A DNA stretch of 64,000 nucleotides from Monodelphis domestica (GCF_027887165.1 NC_077235.1:52229895-52293894); one strand, 5' to 3'. Numbered from the stretch's first letter, positions 22,415 to 32,736 are shown. The notes: generated by a model from the letters alone, not told the origin. Program-made: numbers and translations.

Positions 22415-23065
22415 AAGGCCGGCTGTAAATTTAATGGACTTTAGTAGACTGCAAGCTCAATATGAGTCAACCCAGTGACACGGCAGCCCCCAAAACAAAA
22501 CCCAACAGTCTTAAACTGCATTAAGAGAGGCAGAGTGTCCGCCTGGGCTGGGGAAATGATGGATGGTCCCTCTGGACTCTGTCTGGTCTGATCACAGCCG
22601 AGGTATCATGTTCATCACAGAGCCCCACATTTTAGGAAGGATGTTGCTGAGCTGAATTTTGTCTAGAAGAGTGACTGGAATAGTAAAAGGGCCCAACAAT
22701 ATGACTCCATGGATCAGTGGAAGGAATTAGGGATATTTAGCAGAAGAGAAGACTTGTGGGGAGGGAAGAGGTGAGCTAGGGGAGTATTTTCAAGGTTGTC
22801 TACCATGTGGAAGAGGGAGCAGAGATCCCAAAGCTAGGAGCACCAAGTGGAAGCTCCAGAGAAGCCAAGTGAAGACTGAGATCAGGAAGAGCTAGCTAAC
22901 CAGGAGAGATATCAAAAGGAAGAATGAGCTTCCTGGGGAGAAGCTGAGTTCCTCATTCCTGGAGGGGTTCAAGTGGATCAGTTGTAGGTGGTGGAGAGAG
23001 GATTACTGTTCAGAGACTGATTGGGTTAGATGGCCTCCACCAGATTATAGATTCTGTGATTCCAT
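22415..23065 (+). mobile_element. L3/CR1 LINE 3' region
   Basis: 'ttagtagactgcaagctcaa', 'gccccacattttaggaagga', 'accatgtggaagaggg' and 'ttgggttagatggcctccac' appear in L3 order up to the terminal 'attctgtgattcc'. Confidence 0.75.
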
Positions 23066-23239
23066 GGGAACCTTGACTCATTTTAAATACCAGAAAGGAA
23101 CCAGCTAATTTTCAAAAATAAACACTAATGTCTTTTGTAAGTCAATTCTAATCCATCTGTTTTAAGATGTCTATTTTGTACCTTCTGGTTCTTGCAAATG
23201 GTCTTTGTTACATTTGTAAGCAGGGGTCATATACATTTG

Positions 23240-23385
23240 GGGGCTCTTAATCCTTGGGATATCCTGGACTTTTTGGCAGTTTGGTGAAGATTAGGGACTC
23301 CTCAGGATCATATTTTTAAAATACACAGGGTTTCAAAGGAGGCCAATTATATTGAATAGTCCTCAAAATATGAAGGAAAAAAATT
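23240..23385 (-). mobile_element. hAT-type MITE fragment, minus strand
   Basis: 'gactttttggcagtttggtg', 'tttttaaaatacacagg' and 'aggccaattatattgaa' are the reverse complement of the MITE family at 3350, 4542 and 29683. The ends are eroded. Confidence 0.5.
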
Positions 23386-23640
23386 GCAAGTTAATGGACC
23401 CTAGGTTAAGATTCCATCACTTGGGGCATCTAGAATACTATGATCTCCCTCCAAGAAGACAGCTTGGTTTCCAAAATCCCAAGCCAACATCTGGAGCTCG
23501 TGGAGTGGAAGGGAAAGTAGTCAAACCAACTCTATATCATGACAATAAAAAACTAAAGTGGCATACTTTTCAACTCCACTGAGAGTGACATAACACCTAG
23601 GAGTAAGGAGGTTAGAGTTCTATCCTACTTTACCCTTGAG
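23386..23640. other. Unassigned stretch
   Basis: No repeat or gene recognised. A 76-codon open frame spans 23352-23582 but has no recognisable similarity. Confidence 0.3.
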
Positions 23641-23915
23641 GGATGAAGTATAGTGGAATGGACTTGGAATACGGCATGGTGTTAGGTTCAAGTCAGAAAG
23701 ACTTGGGTTCCAATTTTGCCCCTACCCTGTAGCCCCTGTGTGACCCTGGGCCTCTCACTTAACCAGTGTGAGCCACTTGTTTCCTCATCTATAAAGTAGA
23801 GCCCATGATACCTAGAAGTGCCCAAGGAGCTCCTGCTGCCATGTGAGGCTCAGATGAGATAATGGGTGAAAAGTGCTCCACAAACCTTAACATTCTGAAT
23901 ACTATCATCCAGATT
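23641..23915 (+). mobile_element. MIR/THER1 SINE, long copy
   Basis: The copy shows 'tatagtggaatggacttgg', 'cttgggttccaattttg', 'gtgtgaccctgggcctctc' and 'cagatgagataatgggtg', and it extends into the marsupial MIR 3' tail 'gtgctccacaaacctta'. Confidence 0.7.
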
Positions 23916-24044
23916 CCGAGTGGGGGGATCCCACCTCAAGCAATTTTCCTTCTCCTCTGTCTGCTGAACAGGAAGGGCAAGGAAAGGCACCCCATCCTGC
24001 TAGAACTCCTTCCTCCCTAAACCACCCCCTATTTCATTTGCATT

Positions 24045-24190
24045 TGCCCTATAGGTCCTTATGAGGGTCCATGCTGTCTCTTCTGATAGCCTGTGAGCTC
24101 CCTAAGGGCAAGCACTGTTTTTGCCTTTGGGATCCCCAACACCCAGCAGAGTGCCAGCACGTGGTAAGTGCTCATCGATTGCCTTTCTTT
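24045..24190 (+). mobile_element. L2 3' end
   Basis: 'agcctgtgagctccctaagg', 'gcaagcactgtttttgcc' and 'gtaagtgctcatcgattgc' are the L2 terminus. Confidence 0.75.
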
Positions 24191-24344
24191 GGGAAGGAAG
24201 CCATTTGAAAATCAGGTTACAGTAACCAACCCCAGATCTCCATACAAAAGGCAGATTGATATTATTTTAGTACTTTGTGCACCCAAACCCCAGTTTAGCT
24301 ACTTCTATGCCTCTTTCTTTCCCTCCAAGCCTAAATGATGCATT

Positions 24345-24475
24345 TTTCCATAAAAAAACACCTAGGAAGCATCTACCATATGCCAGGCACTGGGCTACAT
24401 GCCAAGGATAAACTAACAAAAACTAACCGGATCATGTGTGTGAGGACTTGTGAGAAAGAACCTTCTTCATGGAAG
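24345..24475 (-). mobile_element. L2 3' end, minus strand
   Basis: 'gcatctaccatatgccagg' then 'cactgggctacatgcc' is the antisense terminus. Confidence 0.6.
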
Positions 24476-24519
24476 GGAGAGGGATCCAGGAACATCAACT
24501 TAAGAATTAGAAGTGAGTG

Positions 24520-24711
24520 GGGCAGCTGGGTAGCTCAGTGGGTTGAGAAGAGATAGGAGGTCCTGGGTTCAAATTTGGCCTCAGATGCTTCCTAGCTGTG
24601 TGACCCTGGGCAAGTCCTTTAACCCCATTGCCTAGCCCTTCCCACTCTTCTGCCTTGGAACCAGTACACAGTATTGATTCTAAGGCAGAAGGTAAGGATT
24701 TAAAAAAAAAA
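24520..24711 (+). mobile_element. SINE1-type marsupial tRNA SINE with target duplication
   Basis: The element begins 'gggcagctgggtagctcag', with an A-box (tagctcagtggg) and a B-box-like 'gggttcaaatttgg', passes 'cactcttctgccttggaacc' and 'acagtattgattctaaggc', and ends in an A run. The 9 bases aagtgagtg flank it at 24511-24519 and 24712-24720 without mismatch. This is a comparatively young insertion with pol III promoter elements visible. Confidence 0.88.
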
Positions 24712-24724
24712 AAGTGAGTGTTGG

Positions 24725-25129
24725 CCACTGTGCTGTGAAATTTGAGGACTCAGTGAAGAATGGAAATCTGTCTCTATTCCTATCCCAAGGAGGCACCGAA
24801 TGGCAGAGCTAACTCAACTTCTCATTTTATAGAGGAGGGAGGTGACTTGCCCTAGACAACACAATAAATTCATGTCAGAAGTAGATTAGAACATACAGCT
24901 TTCCACTTTTTTGGCTGGTTGTCATCCTCTCAGGACAACCTACAAGGAACCTTTCAGATTTTGCTTGTGCCCAGGCCAGAGAGAGGCTCAGAGCTCTCAT
25001 TTTATTGGTATGGGTGCCCCCTCACACAGCATGGTCAGGCAAGTCTTCCTGGCTTCCTGCTGCTCAGCTCTCTGCTTCCTGCAAGAGCAGCTCTTAGAAG
25101 GAAGGGCTGCTAGCCCCTTGGAGCCCCTC
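24725..25129. other. SINE fragment and unassigned sequence
   Basis: About 24790-24895 is a minus-strand MIR ('ctcattttatagaggaggga', 'ggtgacttgccctagacaac'). The rest of the stretch is unassigned and GC-richer than average. Confidence 0.4.
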
Positions 25130-25250
25130 CTCCCGCTCCTGCAGCATCCCTGGCAAGTGATCACTCTGCCTGTGCTTGGACACTTCAGGGATAGGTCTCT
25201 TACCTAGGCAGCCTAGTCCATATTTAGACAGCACTTTGCCCCCTCTCTGA
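25130..25250 (-). mobile_element. L3/CR1 3' fragment, minus strand
   Basis: 'catccctggcaagtgatcac' and 'gcagcctagtccatatttag' match the antisense L3 end seen at 4970-5085. Confidence 0.55.
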
Positions 25251-25354
25251 TGAATTTCTGTAATGATGTGTTTGAGCGGAATTGGTATTTTTGCTTCATC
25301 CCATCCTAGCCCCCTGCACAAGGAAGGCAGGTACTGGGTCTGGTGGAAACTTCC

Positions 25355-25435
25355 AGGCTCTGAGCAGACTGCTGAGCAAAATGCTCTTCACACAGTAGGC
25401 ACTTAATCAATTTTGGCTGAATGCTATTTAATGAG
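25355..25435 (+). mobile_element. L2 3' end
   Basis: 'cacacagtaggcacttaat' is the L2 terminus. Confidence 0.55.
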
Positions 25436-26024
25436 GAGAGAGGATTTGAGAGCTATAAGAGACCTCGGAGATGAGGATAATAACACCAGTTCTACCTACC
25501 TACCTCCAACGGCTGCTGCCAGGCTCAAATGAGATCACGTATGTAAAGTGCTTGGCAAGCCTTAAAGCACTCTACAAGGATAATTAATTAGTATTATCAC
25601 ATAAGCCACCCCCCTCGTTTTACAGAAGAGGAAATTGAGGCCTAGGGGGGCAGGTAGAAAGGAAGGAGGAAAATGGACAGGAGGAAGGGCAAGATGAGAA
25701 GGGAGCAGGCCATGGAATCATGAATTTGGAGCTAGAAGGGACCTTAGAAGTCAGAGTCCACCTATCCTCTTGTTTTAACAGAGGAGGAAACTGAGGTTCA
25801 GAGATGAGAAGTAATTTCCCCAGGGTCCCAGAGCTACCAGCTGTCTGAGGCAGGATTTGAAGCCTGGCTCCAGGGCCAGGATCTTTCCAGCTTACATTTC
25901 TGAGAGCATTTTAAGGTGTTCAAAGAATTTTCCTCACACACATTCAGTCATTTGGCCCTCCCAACAGTCCAGTAAAGTTTTATTAGCCCCATTTTATAGA
26001 TGACAAAATGGAGGCTCAGAAATG
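25436..26024 (-). mobile_element. MIR/THER1 SINE copies, minus strand
   Basis: Three antisense copies are visible: 25480-25660 ('ggctcaaatgagatcacgt', 'gaggaaattgaggcctag'), 25710-25900 ('gaatttggagctagaaggg', 'gaggaaactgaggttcagag') and one starting near 25900 ('tagatgacaaaatggaggct') that is interrupted by the L1 at 26039. Confidence 0.65.
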
Positions 26025-26038
26025 CTAAGCAACTTTCT
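26025..26038. repeat. Target-site duplication, left copy
   Basis: ctaagcaactttct; the partner ctaagcaattttct is at 26728-26741 (13 of 14 match). Both belong to the interrupted MIR. Confidence 0.75.
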
Positions 26039-26727
26039 TTTTTTTAATTGAAATTTTTTATTTAATTAATTAATTTAAAAGATTTTTCCATGGTTACATG
26101 ATTCATGTTTTTTTTCCTCCCTTCCTCCCTCCCATCCCCCATATCCAACAAGAAGTTCCACTGGATTTTACATGTCATTGATCAAGACCTATTTCCATAT
26201 TATTGATATTTGCACTGGGGTGATCCTTTATAGTCTACATCCCCAATCCTATCCCCTCGACCCATGTATTGAAGCAGTTGTTTTTCTTCTGTGTTTCTAC
26301 TCCCACAGTTCTTCCTCTGGGTGTGGATAGTGTTCTTTCTCATAAGTCCCTCCAAATAGTTCTGGATCATTGCATTGCTCTAGTAGAGAAGTCCATTACA
26401 TTCGATTGTACCACAGTGTATCAGTCTCTGTGTACAATGTTCTCCTGGTTCTGCTCCTCTCGCTCTGCATCACTTCCTGGAGGTTGTTCCAGTTCACATG
26501 GAATTCCTCCAGTTCATTATTCCTTTCAGCACAATAATATTCCATCACCAACAGATACCACAATTTGTTAAGCCATTTCCCAATTGAAGGGCATCCCCTC
26601 ATTTTCCAGTTTTTTTTGACACCACAAAGAGTGTGGCTATGAATATTTTTGTGCACGTATTTTTCCTTATTATCTCTCTGGGGTATAAACCCAGCAATGG
26701 TATGGCTGGATCAAAAGGCAGACAGTA
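26039..26727 (-). mobile_element. 5'-truncated L1, minus strand
   Basis: Read on the minus strand this is the ORF2 C-terminus (GCPSIGKWLNKLWYLLVMEY, near 26540-26600) followed by the marsupial L1 3' UTR and a tail, seen as a T run at the left edge. It is bounded by a 14-base direct repeat, so it is one insertion event into a MIR. It lacks everything upstream of the last part of ORF2 and cannot move itself. Confidence 0.88.
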
Positions 26728-26741
26728 CTAAGCAATTTTCT
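26728..26741. repeat. Target-site duplication, right copy
   Basis: ctaagcaattttct, one mismatch from the copy at 26025-26038. The MIR resumes after it ('agggtcacatagctattaa'). Confidence 0.75.
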
Positions 26742-27164
26742 AAGGGTCACATAGCTATTAAGTGTTTGAGGTAAGATTTGAACCCTGATTTTCATGACTC
26801 TAGAACCACTGTGGTCTCAAAGACAAGAGGAGGGGAAAAGGGGAGAACAGGAAAGGAGAGAGTTGCTGCAGAAAAAGCTTCCTTCCAGTCTGGGCTTTTG
26901 CTTCCCAGGGAGCTAGAAAAACACCTCCCTCTTGCCCCCTCAACGATGGTGGAACCCAGACCCCCAGGCCCATTTCAGCAGGTGGCCTCTACCTGAGAGA
27001 ACCCTCTCTATTTTGAAAGTAGGAGGAACTCAAGCCCACTACCTTACCCCAGACTGGGCCCCACATGCTCAGGGCAATGGGCTCCCAGAGAACTTTATTT
27101 TTGAAAGGGAGACAGAAGAAGGGAAGGGGAGAGGAGAGAAGCCAGCTTGAAGTCTCTGCCCTTG
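26742..27164. other. End of MIR then unassigned unique sequence
   Basis: The interrupted MIR ends near 26830. The rest is purine-rich sequence with no gene or repeat recognised; overlapping short frames lie on both strands. Confidence 0.4.
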
Positions 27165-27400
27165 AACTTAGTTCAGATCCCTGAGCTAGAAGGGACCCCA
27201 TAGGCCATTTAATCTAAACAATAGCCCTACAATAACCCTTTCCACAATAGTCCCTAGAAGTGGGTGTCCAGCCTCAGTTGAAAGACCTCTAGAGAAGGGG
27301 AGCTCCTTCCCTCCCCATCTGGAGTCAGAGTGTCTGGCTTAAGGCTCAGACTACCACTGAATTTCTTTGTTACTTTGAATAAATCTCTTCTGCTTGGGCC
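27165..27400. mobile_element. L3/CR1 fragment and SINE fragment
   Basis: 27165-27315 is the antisense L3 3' end ('gagctagaagggacccca', 'gtgtccagcctcagttgaa'). 27320-27400 is a partial THER1. Confidence 0.5.
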
Positions 27401-28169
27401 CCAGGTCACTTGGGAGGTCAGAGACAGAATCCAATGCCCCATATGCACCAAAACATTAAGGGTAGCAGGAACAGAGCGGTGCCCATCAATTGGAGGGAGG
27501 AAGGCTGAACAAGCTGTGACCCAGAGTTAATATGTCTTAAGATATGGTGAGCAGAAGAAATTCAGAGAAAGCTGGGAAGACTTTCTGTAGTGGTGCCCAA
27601 AGAAACTCGCAGGACCCAAAGGGCAATATGCCCCCTGGCTACAGGAAGTAAATGAAGATCTCCCAAAGGAAGCTGACACAGAATGACTGAAAAACCAATA
27701 ATGGTCCCAGGGCACTGATAATGAAATATCCTCTCAGTGTATTGGGGGGGGGGTGCTGAGGCCTAGGTTGAGTATAGCAGAATGTGGCAGATTTGGCAGC
27801 TCTGGCTGTTCTGCTATAACTAGGTTTCTTTAGGACAAGGGGGAGGTTCTGTTCGAGGTGGCAGCAGGGCAGGAATAGAGAGAGAGATCCAGAAATGGCT
27901 CTGGTGAAGAAACAAACTACAACTTATTGTTTATAACAGGAAAGGATGGAGGGAGAAAAAGGAAGAAGGAAGGGAGGGGGGTGGAAGGGGAAGGTATGGA
28001 TTTGGAGAGAGAAAAAAATCTCTAGTTGAAAGTAATATGGATCCCCGACACTTACCCACTTTTAAGACCCAACAGGGTGGTACTATTGTTTCTCTTTTCT
28101 CCTTCACCCTGACCCAAGAGGGCTGGAGTGGGATCTTCCAGTTTTCCATGGAACCTAAGTTCCAAAATA
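27401..28169. other. Unassigned stretch
   Basis: No gene is recognised. A G run lies at about 27746-27755, and a purine-rich tract lies at 27945-28010 (gga and gaa words). The opposite-strand 137-codon frame at 27931-28344 is the pyrimidine-rich complement of that tract and the AC repeat, so it is low-complexity and not coding. Confidence 0.4.
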
Positions 28170-28283
28170 AGTCAAGGGGAGACCAGTAGAGTGAAGGATC
28201 AAAAACCCTAGGCCAGAAGCCTCTAATTCCCTCTACTTGAATACCATGAATTCTACAAGACTGTAGGGCTTTGCACCCAACAT
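28170..28283 (+). repeat. 114-base direct repeat, copy A
   Basis: This 114-base block recurs at 32206-32319 in the same orientation with 4 substitutions and no gaps. Identity stops sharply at both edges. It starts 'agtcaaggggagaccagtag' and ends 'ctttgcacccaacat'. I cannot assign it to a family; see findings. Confidence 0.9.
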
Positions 28284-28322
28284 TCGGACTCTCAACAAGT
28301 CCCAGCAGCGAGCACCTAATGT

Positions 28323-28346
28323 ACACACACACACACACACACACAC
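28323..28346 (+). repeat. (AC)12 microsatellite
   Basis: An uninterrupted AC dinucleotide run, likely to be length-polymorphic. Confidence 0.95.
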
Positions 28347-28959
28347 CTCATGCTCCATAAATATGGACTCACCCCCTTGGCACAGTGAAGGCTCACAGAT
28401 CAACTCCTTCCCAGATGCAGCTGCTCTCTTGAGCTATGCAGGCCACAGGCCCTCTGTAACTTACAGGGGCTAACTTCCTTGCAGAGTTGCTTGGGCCTAG
28501 GAAAAGAAATTGTGTTATTAGCTGCCTGCTGTGCCTACTGAACTTTGCTAGGCTGGACCTGAGAGTGTCAGCCTCGCAGCCTTCACTCCAAGTACTCCCT
28601 GCTTGGTGGGGCCCCTTCATTTTTACAGATGAGAAAACTGAGGCCAGTGGAGGTGACACTTTCCAGAGCTGAGGGGCCACCTCCTCAACACCATGAGTCA
28701 TCAGAAGAGAAAATCTGGCTATAATGACACCCATCATCACTCCTTTTTTCCCAGGCTGCCCAGATTTCTCTAATTCCTACCTGGCTTTCAGCAGTATTTT
28801 ATAGGTCTCCTTACTAGCACATCTCCCATTCCATTCCCCTTCACACAAACACAGCTTTAGCTTTAGGTTTAGGTGAATCAAAAAAGCAAATTCAGTTTAA
28901 AAACACTCAAAGGTCAAGGGGTGTGTGTGGGGTGGGGGGGGTTGAGGTAGGTGGTCTGT
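28347..28959. other. Unassigned, with a MIR fragment
   Basis: A short antisense MIR word ('tttacagatgagaaaactg' near 28621) is present. Otherwise nothing is recognised. Confidence 0.35.
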
Positions 28960-29115
28960 TTGGCTCCTTAGCATTTTTCTCTCTGAGCCAAAGGCAAATA
29001 AAGTGAGATTATTTTCCAACTCCAGGAACTACAGAAGCTGAATTTTTATTTTGTATAATAATCAAAGAGAAATGATTAAAATAATCTTTTCAGAGATGAT
29101 TCTGTCCTAATGGGC
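28960..29115. other. Unique block, possible conserved non-coding element
   Basis: AT-rich, unrepeated sequence with homeodomain/SOX-like words such as 'tataataatcaaagag' near 29053. Function is inferred from texture only. Confidence 0.25.
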
Positions 29116-29682
29116 ACACATGTCACAGGACCATAGAATTAGAGCTGTTAGGGTCTTTAGAGGACATCTAGAACAAACTGAAATTTAGTATTTCAATTTT
29201 TACGAAGAGACATTATCCTGAGGAGTCCCTAACACTTTACCTCTTTATCAAATAGACTGATGATGCCAAAAAAGTTAAGAACCACCAGTATAGTCCAATG
29301 CCTTCATCTTATAGATGAAGAAACTGAAAGGAAATTATTCACCTAGGGTCACACAGCTAATCAATGTTAGAGGCAGGTTTTGAACCTACAGTACAGGGCC
29401 TCTTAAGGCTGGCCAGCTTAGAATCAGGAAGCTCTAAGATCATGTCCTGACACTGACTCATACTGGCCATTTGATCCCAGGCAACTCACTAACACAGCAA
29501 GTTACAAATGAGTTGCCAATGTATATCAGTGGATGGAGTTTCCACACTGGAAACCGTGTGTGTGCTCATGCAAACACACAGAGTTAGGACTTAAATGCTT
29601 ATTAAGTTGAATTGACTAAACCTTCAGGAGTCTAAGAACCTGGTCTGTTGTGTAGAGCTGCAAACAAACCAGGGATTTAGAG
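29116..29682. mobile_element. Decayed SINE and MITE fragments
   Basis: 29125-29185 and 29300-29400 are antisense CORE-SINE parts ('agagctgttagggtcttta', 'atgaagaaactgaaagg'). Between them 29215-29290 is the right end of a hAT MITE ('atgccaaaaaagttaagaac'), which appears to split the SINE. The rest to 29682 is mostly unassigned. Confidence 0.5.
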
Positions 29683-29860
29683 CAAAGATTCTTAACCTGG
29701 GATTTGCAAACTTGGTTTTTGTAATATTGCAATAACTGTGCTTCAATAGAATTGACTTCATTTGCAATCCTAAGTTTTTTATCTTATGCATTTAAAAACA
29801 TGATTCTAAGAAAGGTTTCATAGGTTTGGGTCCATGACTCCCAAAAAAGTTGAGGCCCTG
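29683..29860 (+). mobile_element. hAT-type MITE
   Basis: The element starts 'caaagattcttaacctggg' and ends 'aaaaagttgaggccctg'. The octamers at its sides (atttagag, 29675-29682, and ttttaaag, 29861-29868) agree at 6 of 8. It shares 'gcatttaaaaacatgattct' with the 4542 copy. Confidence 0.7.
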
Positions 29861-29899
29861 TTTTAAAGGAACAAGGCAAGATCAGGGTAAGAGAGCTGC

Positions 29900-30110
29900 C
29901 TCAACTGAAGACAATTTGTCAAATATTTATTAAGCACCTATTATGAGCAGAATACCCAGAAAGCTAAAGCTGAAAGGGACTTTGGCTATCTAATCCAGCC
30001 CCCTATTTTTCCAAATGAGGAAGCAGAGGCCTAGAAAAGTAAACTAAACTTGCCTGCCATCACTCAGTTTGTCACTCAGCTAATAGTAAGGAAGAAGGGA
30101 TACAGGATGA
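29900..30110 (-). mobile_element. L2 end and MIR, minus strand
   Basis: 'aatatttattaagcacctat' is an antisense L2 terminus, and 'aaagctgaaagggactttgg' with 'tgaggaagcagaggcctag' is an antisense MIR. Confidence 0.6.
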
Positions 30111-30889
30111 GGTTCTAGGGCTCTTGCCATGGAATCTTTACTTCCATACCTCATCACAGCATGGAGGTGAACTTGGTTTCCCAAAAGCTATGTCAGCAAA
30201 ATGTAAACTCTGCAGGCCCCATCACGTTGGGAGGGCCCTGAGGACAGCCTGGCAACAGATTCCACATCTGTGTCCAAAGACCAGCCTAGCAAAGTCCCAG
30301 AGGCACATCGCCAGGTTGGCCAGAAGGTGATGAATTTCTGGCCACAGCAGCTTTTAAAGACCCATGAGGACAAACCATATTCCATCTAGGTACCATGCGA
30401 GGCACAGAAAGCCTTGGACTCCCTGTCTTGCTCTCCCAACATTTAAAGAGGGACATTTCTTGGATATTGACCTTCGCTTAGCTGCTCTCCTGAGCTCTGA
30501 GCTTTGGGGGTCCTCTCCACTGTAGGTGACCATCAGGCTCAACCAGTCCCCTTTGGGAGCTGGAGCCTCCTGGTTGCCTCATTCTCAGTTCTGCTAGGTC
30601 CCTCCCCATCCCTGACCACAAATAGCCAGTTGCCCTCCATAATCAGGCAAACTCCACTTTACCCTTCCATCAGGGTTGGCTGCTAAGCTTCCTGTCACCT
30701 CTTGGGGGCCCTGCCTTTCATTTTTGGGGGGTTTATTTTACCAGACAGCAGCATTGTAAAATAGTTTCCATCTTAGGGGGCTTTTACTCAATCAGGAATC
30801 ACTTCATAAGCACCCATGTTGGGCCAAATATGTGCTTTGTACCTTCAGGTTTATAAGACATTTTGTCCACAACAGCCCCAGGACACAAG
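30111..30889. other. Unassigned unique stretch
   Basis: No gene or repeat recognised; 60-68-codon frames occur on both strands without recognisable similarity. Confidence 0.4.
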
Positions 30890-31260
30890 TTGAACAACTT
30901 TCTATTTTAAATATAAAGACATTGAAGCCACACAGTGAGGCCCACATGGCTAGTAATGCCAGAGGCAAGTTTTGAACCCAGGTCTCCCCTGAATCCACAT
31001 CCAAGAACCTTTACCCTTTACCAGTGTCTGAATGGCCCTAGGATGAAAAGATTCCAGAACTGAAAGGACCCAAAGAGGCCATCTGGCTAACTCCCTTCAC
31101 TTTTACAGATGAGGAAACTGAGGCCAAAGAAGGTAAAGTGATTTACCAGAGGTCACACAGAGAATAAACCTCAGAAGCAACATTTGAACCCAGGGATTTT
31201 CACTCCAAAGTCAGTATTTTTCTGCACTCTGCTCCAATACGCCTTCCATCCCAGAGGTTG
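30890..31260 (-). mobile_element. MIR/THER1 SINE copies, minus strand
   Basis: A copy at 30895-31015 ('gaagccacacagtgaggccc', 'ttttgaacccaggtctcc') is followed by a fuller one at 31040-31245 ('gatgaggaaactgaggcca', 'aggtcacacagagaata'). Confidence 0.65.
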
Positions 31261-31655
31261 CTTCTTCACTAACCCCATTCACTTGGATGCAAGGTTATGT
31301 GCTACCAAATGCTAATAAGCATGCTTTCTGCTGCCAAATTCCTCCCTTAAAGTGCTTGATAAATGTTGGTTGAAATGAATTGCTTTTCCATGAATGTGGA
31401 TCTTTTCTTTCCTGGCAAGGTGAGAAGCCTCAAGGAGAAGGCCTACATCTTCTCTCTTTCCCCAGCAAAAGATTCTGTCTGCCAGAGGCACATCTGTAGG
31501 AGCATTTGATCAACTAAGCTTCTAATGGAGGATGAAATAATAGGTTTTACCTTCTGGGTCATAGATGTACGTTTTAACAGAAGCCTTTCATATGACCATC
31601 TAAGGAACTTCCAAATTGGAGTGTGGAAAACCCAAAATTTAAGACACTGTCTGAC
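31261..31655. other. Unassigned, possible L2 end
   Basis: 'gcttgataaatgttggttga' near 31353 is an L2 terminus; the rest is unassigned. Confidence 0.4.
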
Positions 31656-31830
31656 TCAGAGTAGGTGCTTTTGACAAAAGCAATGGACTCACAGATAGGT
31701 GACTTGGACTCTAATTCTAACTGTTGCTTGCCACTTGACCCTGGACAAGTGGGATTTTGCAATCTGATCTCTAAAAGAAAAGGTCTTAACTATAGAATGC
31801 CTAAGGTTCCTTTCAGCTCAAACAGTGGGA
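31656..31830 (+). mobile_element. THER1/MIR SINE, diverged
   Basis: 'caaaagcaatggactcaca', 'cttgccacttgaccctgg' and 'ggttcctttcagctcaaac' mark the copy. Confidence 0.5.
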
Positions 31831-31919
31831 ATTACAGGCCCCACAGGATAGGGGAAATAGTTGTGTGGCAGAAGGCCCAGGACATCTCTATTATCCATAA
31901 TGTGAGAGATCACCTACTC

Positions 31920-32107
31920 CAGTAATGATGAACCTTTTAGAGGGGCAGGTGATGTGATAAATGTTCTCAGGCACCCATGGAGAGGGGGAGGGAAGCAGCC
32001 CTGCCCTGAGTCCCTCTGGATTTCTAATAACGAACTCTGGTGAACTCTGTGCTAGGGAAAGAGAAGTGTCCCATCTGGCACACGTGCTATAGAGTTCACC
32101 ACCATGG
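31920..32107 (+). mobile_element. hAT-type MITE with perfect 8-base target duplication
   Basis: The element begins 'cagtaatgatgaacctttta' and ends 'agttcaccaccatgg', imperfect inverted repeats of the CAGTGATGGCGAACC type. The octamer acctactc lies exactly at 31912-31919 and 32108-32115. No transposase is encoded, so it relied on a partner element. By family knowledge this resembles marsupial hAT (OposCharlie-like) MITEs; the name is tentative. Confidence 0.8.
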
Positions 32108-32205
32108 ACCTACTCTATCTACACATAGGGCCAGTTGTGTCTCTGGAACTTCAGGACTGCCTAATGATGGTGCCAGCTGACGGAGCAAGACTTCCTCTCT
32201 TAGCT

Positions 32206-32319
32206 AGTCAAGGGGAGACCAGTAGAGTGGAGGATCAAAAACTTTAGGCCAGAAGCCTCTAATTCTCTCTACTTGAATACCATGAATTCTACAAGACTGT
32301 AGGGCTTTGCACCCAACAT
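32206..32319 (+). repeat. 114-base direct repeat, copy B
   Basis: Same orientation as 28170-28283, 110 of 114 identical by my count, no indels. The flanks do not match those of copy A. Confidence 0.9.
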
Positions 32320-32489
32320 GTCTGATGACACTCAGAGAAAATCAAATTCAACAAATATTTGTTCACAAAGTTTAGATAAGATTTAGGCTCTGCATAAATG
32401 GAAGTAGCAGGTATTACTACACTGAATACATGGTAAGTGCTTTATCAAACATACAGGTACAATCAAGGCCTGAAAAAAACAATGTTCCA

Positions 32490-32700
32490 GGAAAGGATCT
32501 ATAGGTCAGAAGTGACAAGACTATTTAACTTGGAGCCAGAAGACTGAGGTTCAAAACCAAGCTCCCATTCTTCTGTCTGTATGACGTTGGGCAAGTCTCT
32601 GAATCTTAGCTTCCTCATCTGTAAGATGAGAATAATAATACCCTGCACTACATACTCTGGAGATAATATCACTACTGCTAAAGATTCATTGGTATGTCAT
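32490..32700 (+). mobile_element. THER1/MIR SINE
   Basis: 'acttggagccagaagactg', 'gacgttgggcaagtctctg' and 'ttcctcatctgtaagatgag' identify it. Confidence 0.7.
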
Positions 32701-32736
32701 TTTGAGCCTAGGACATAAGATTTTTGACTAGGAAGA

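Noticed and set aside
27931..28344. 137-codon minus-strand open frame
   Set aside because: It is made by an AC microsatellite, part of the 114-base repeat and a purine tract; its composition is low-complexity.
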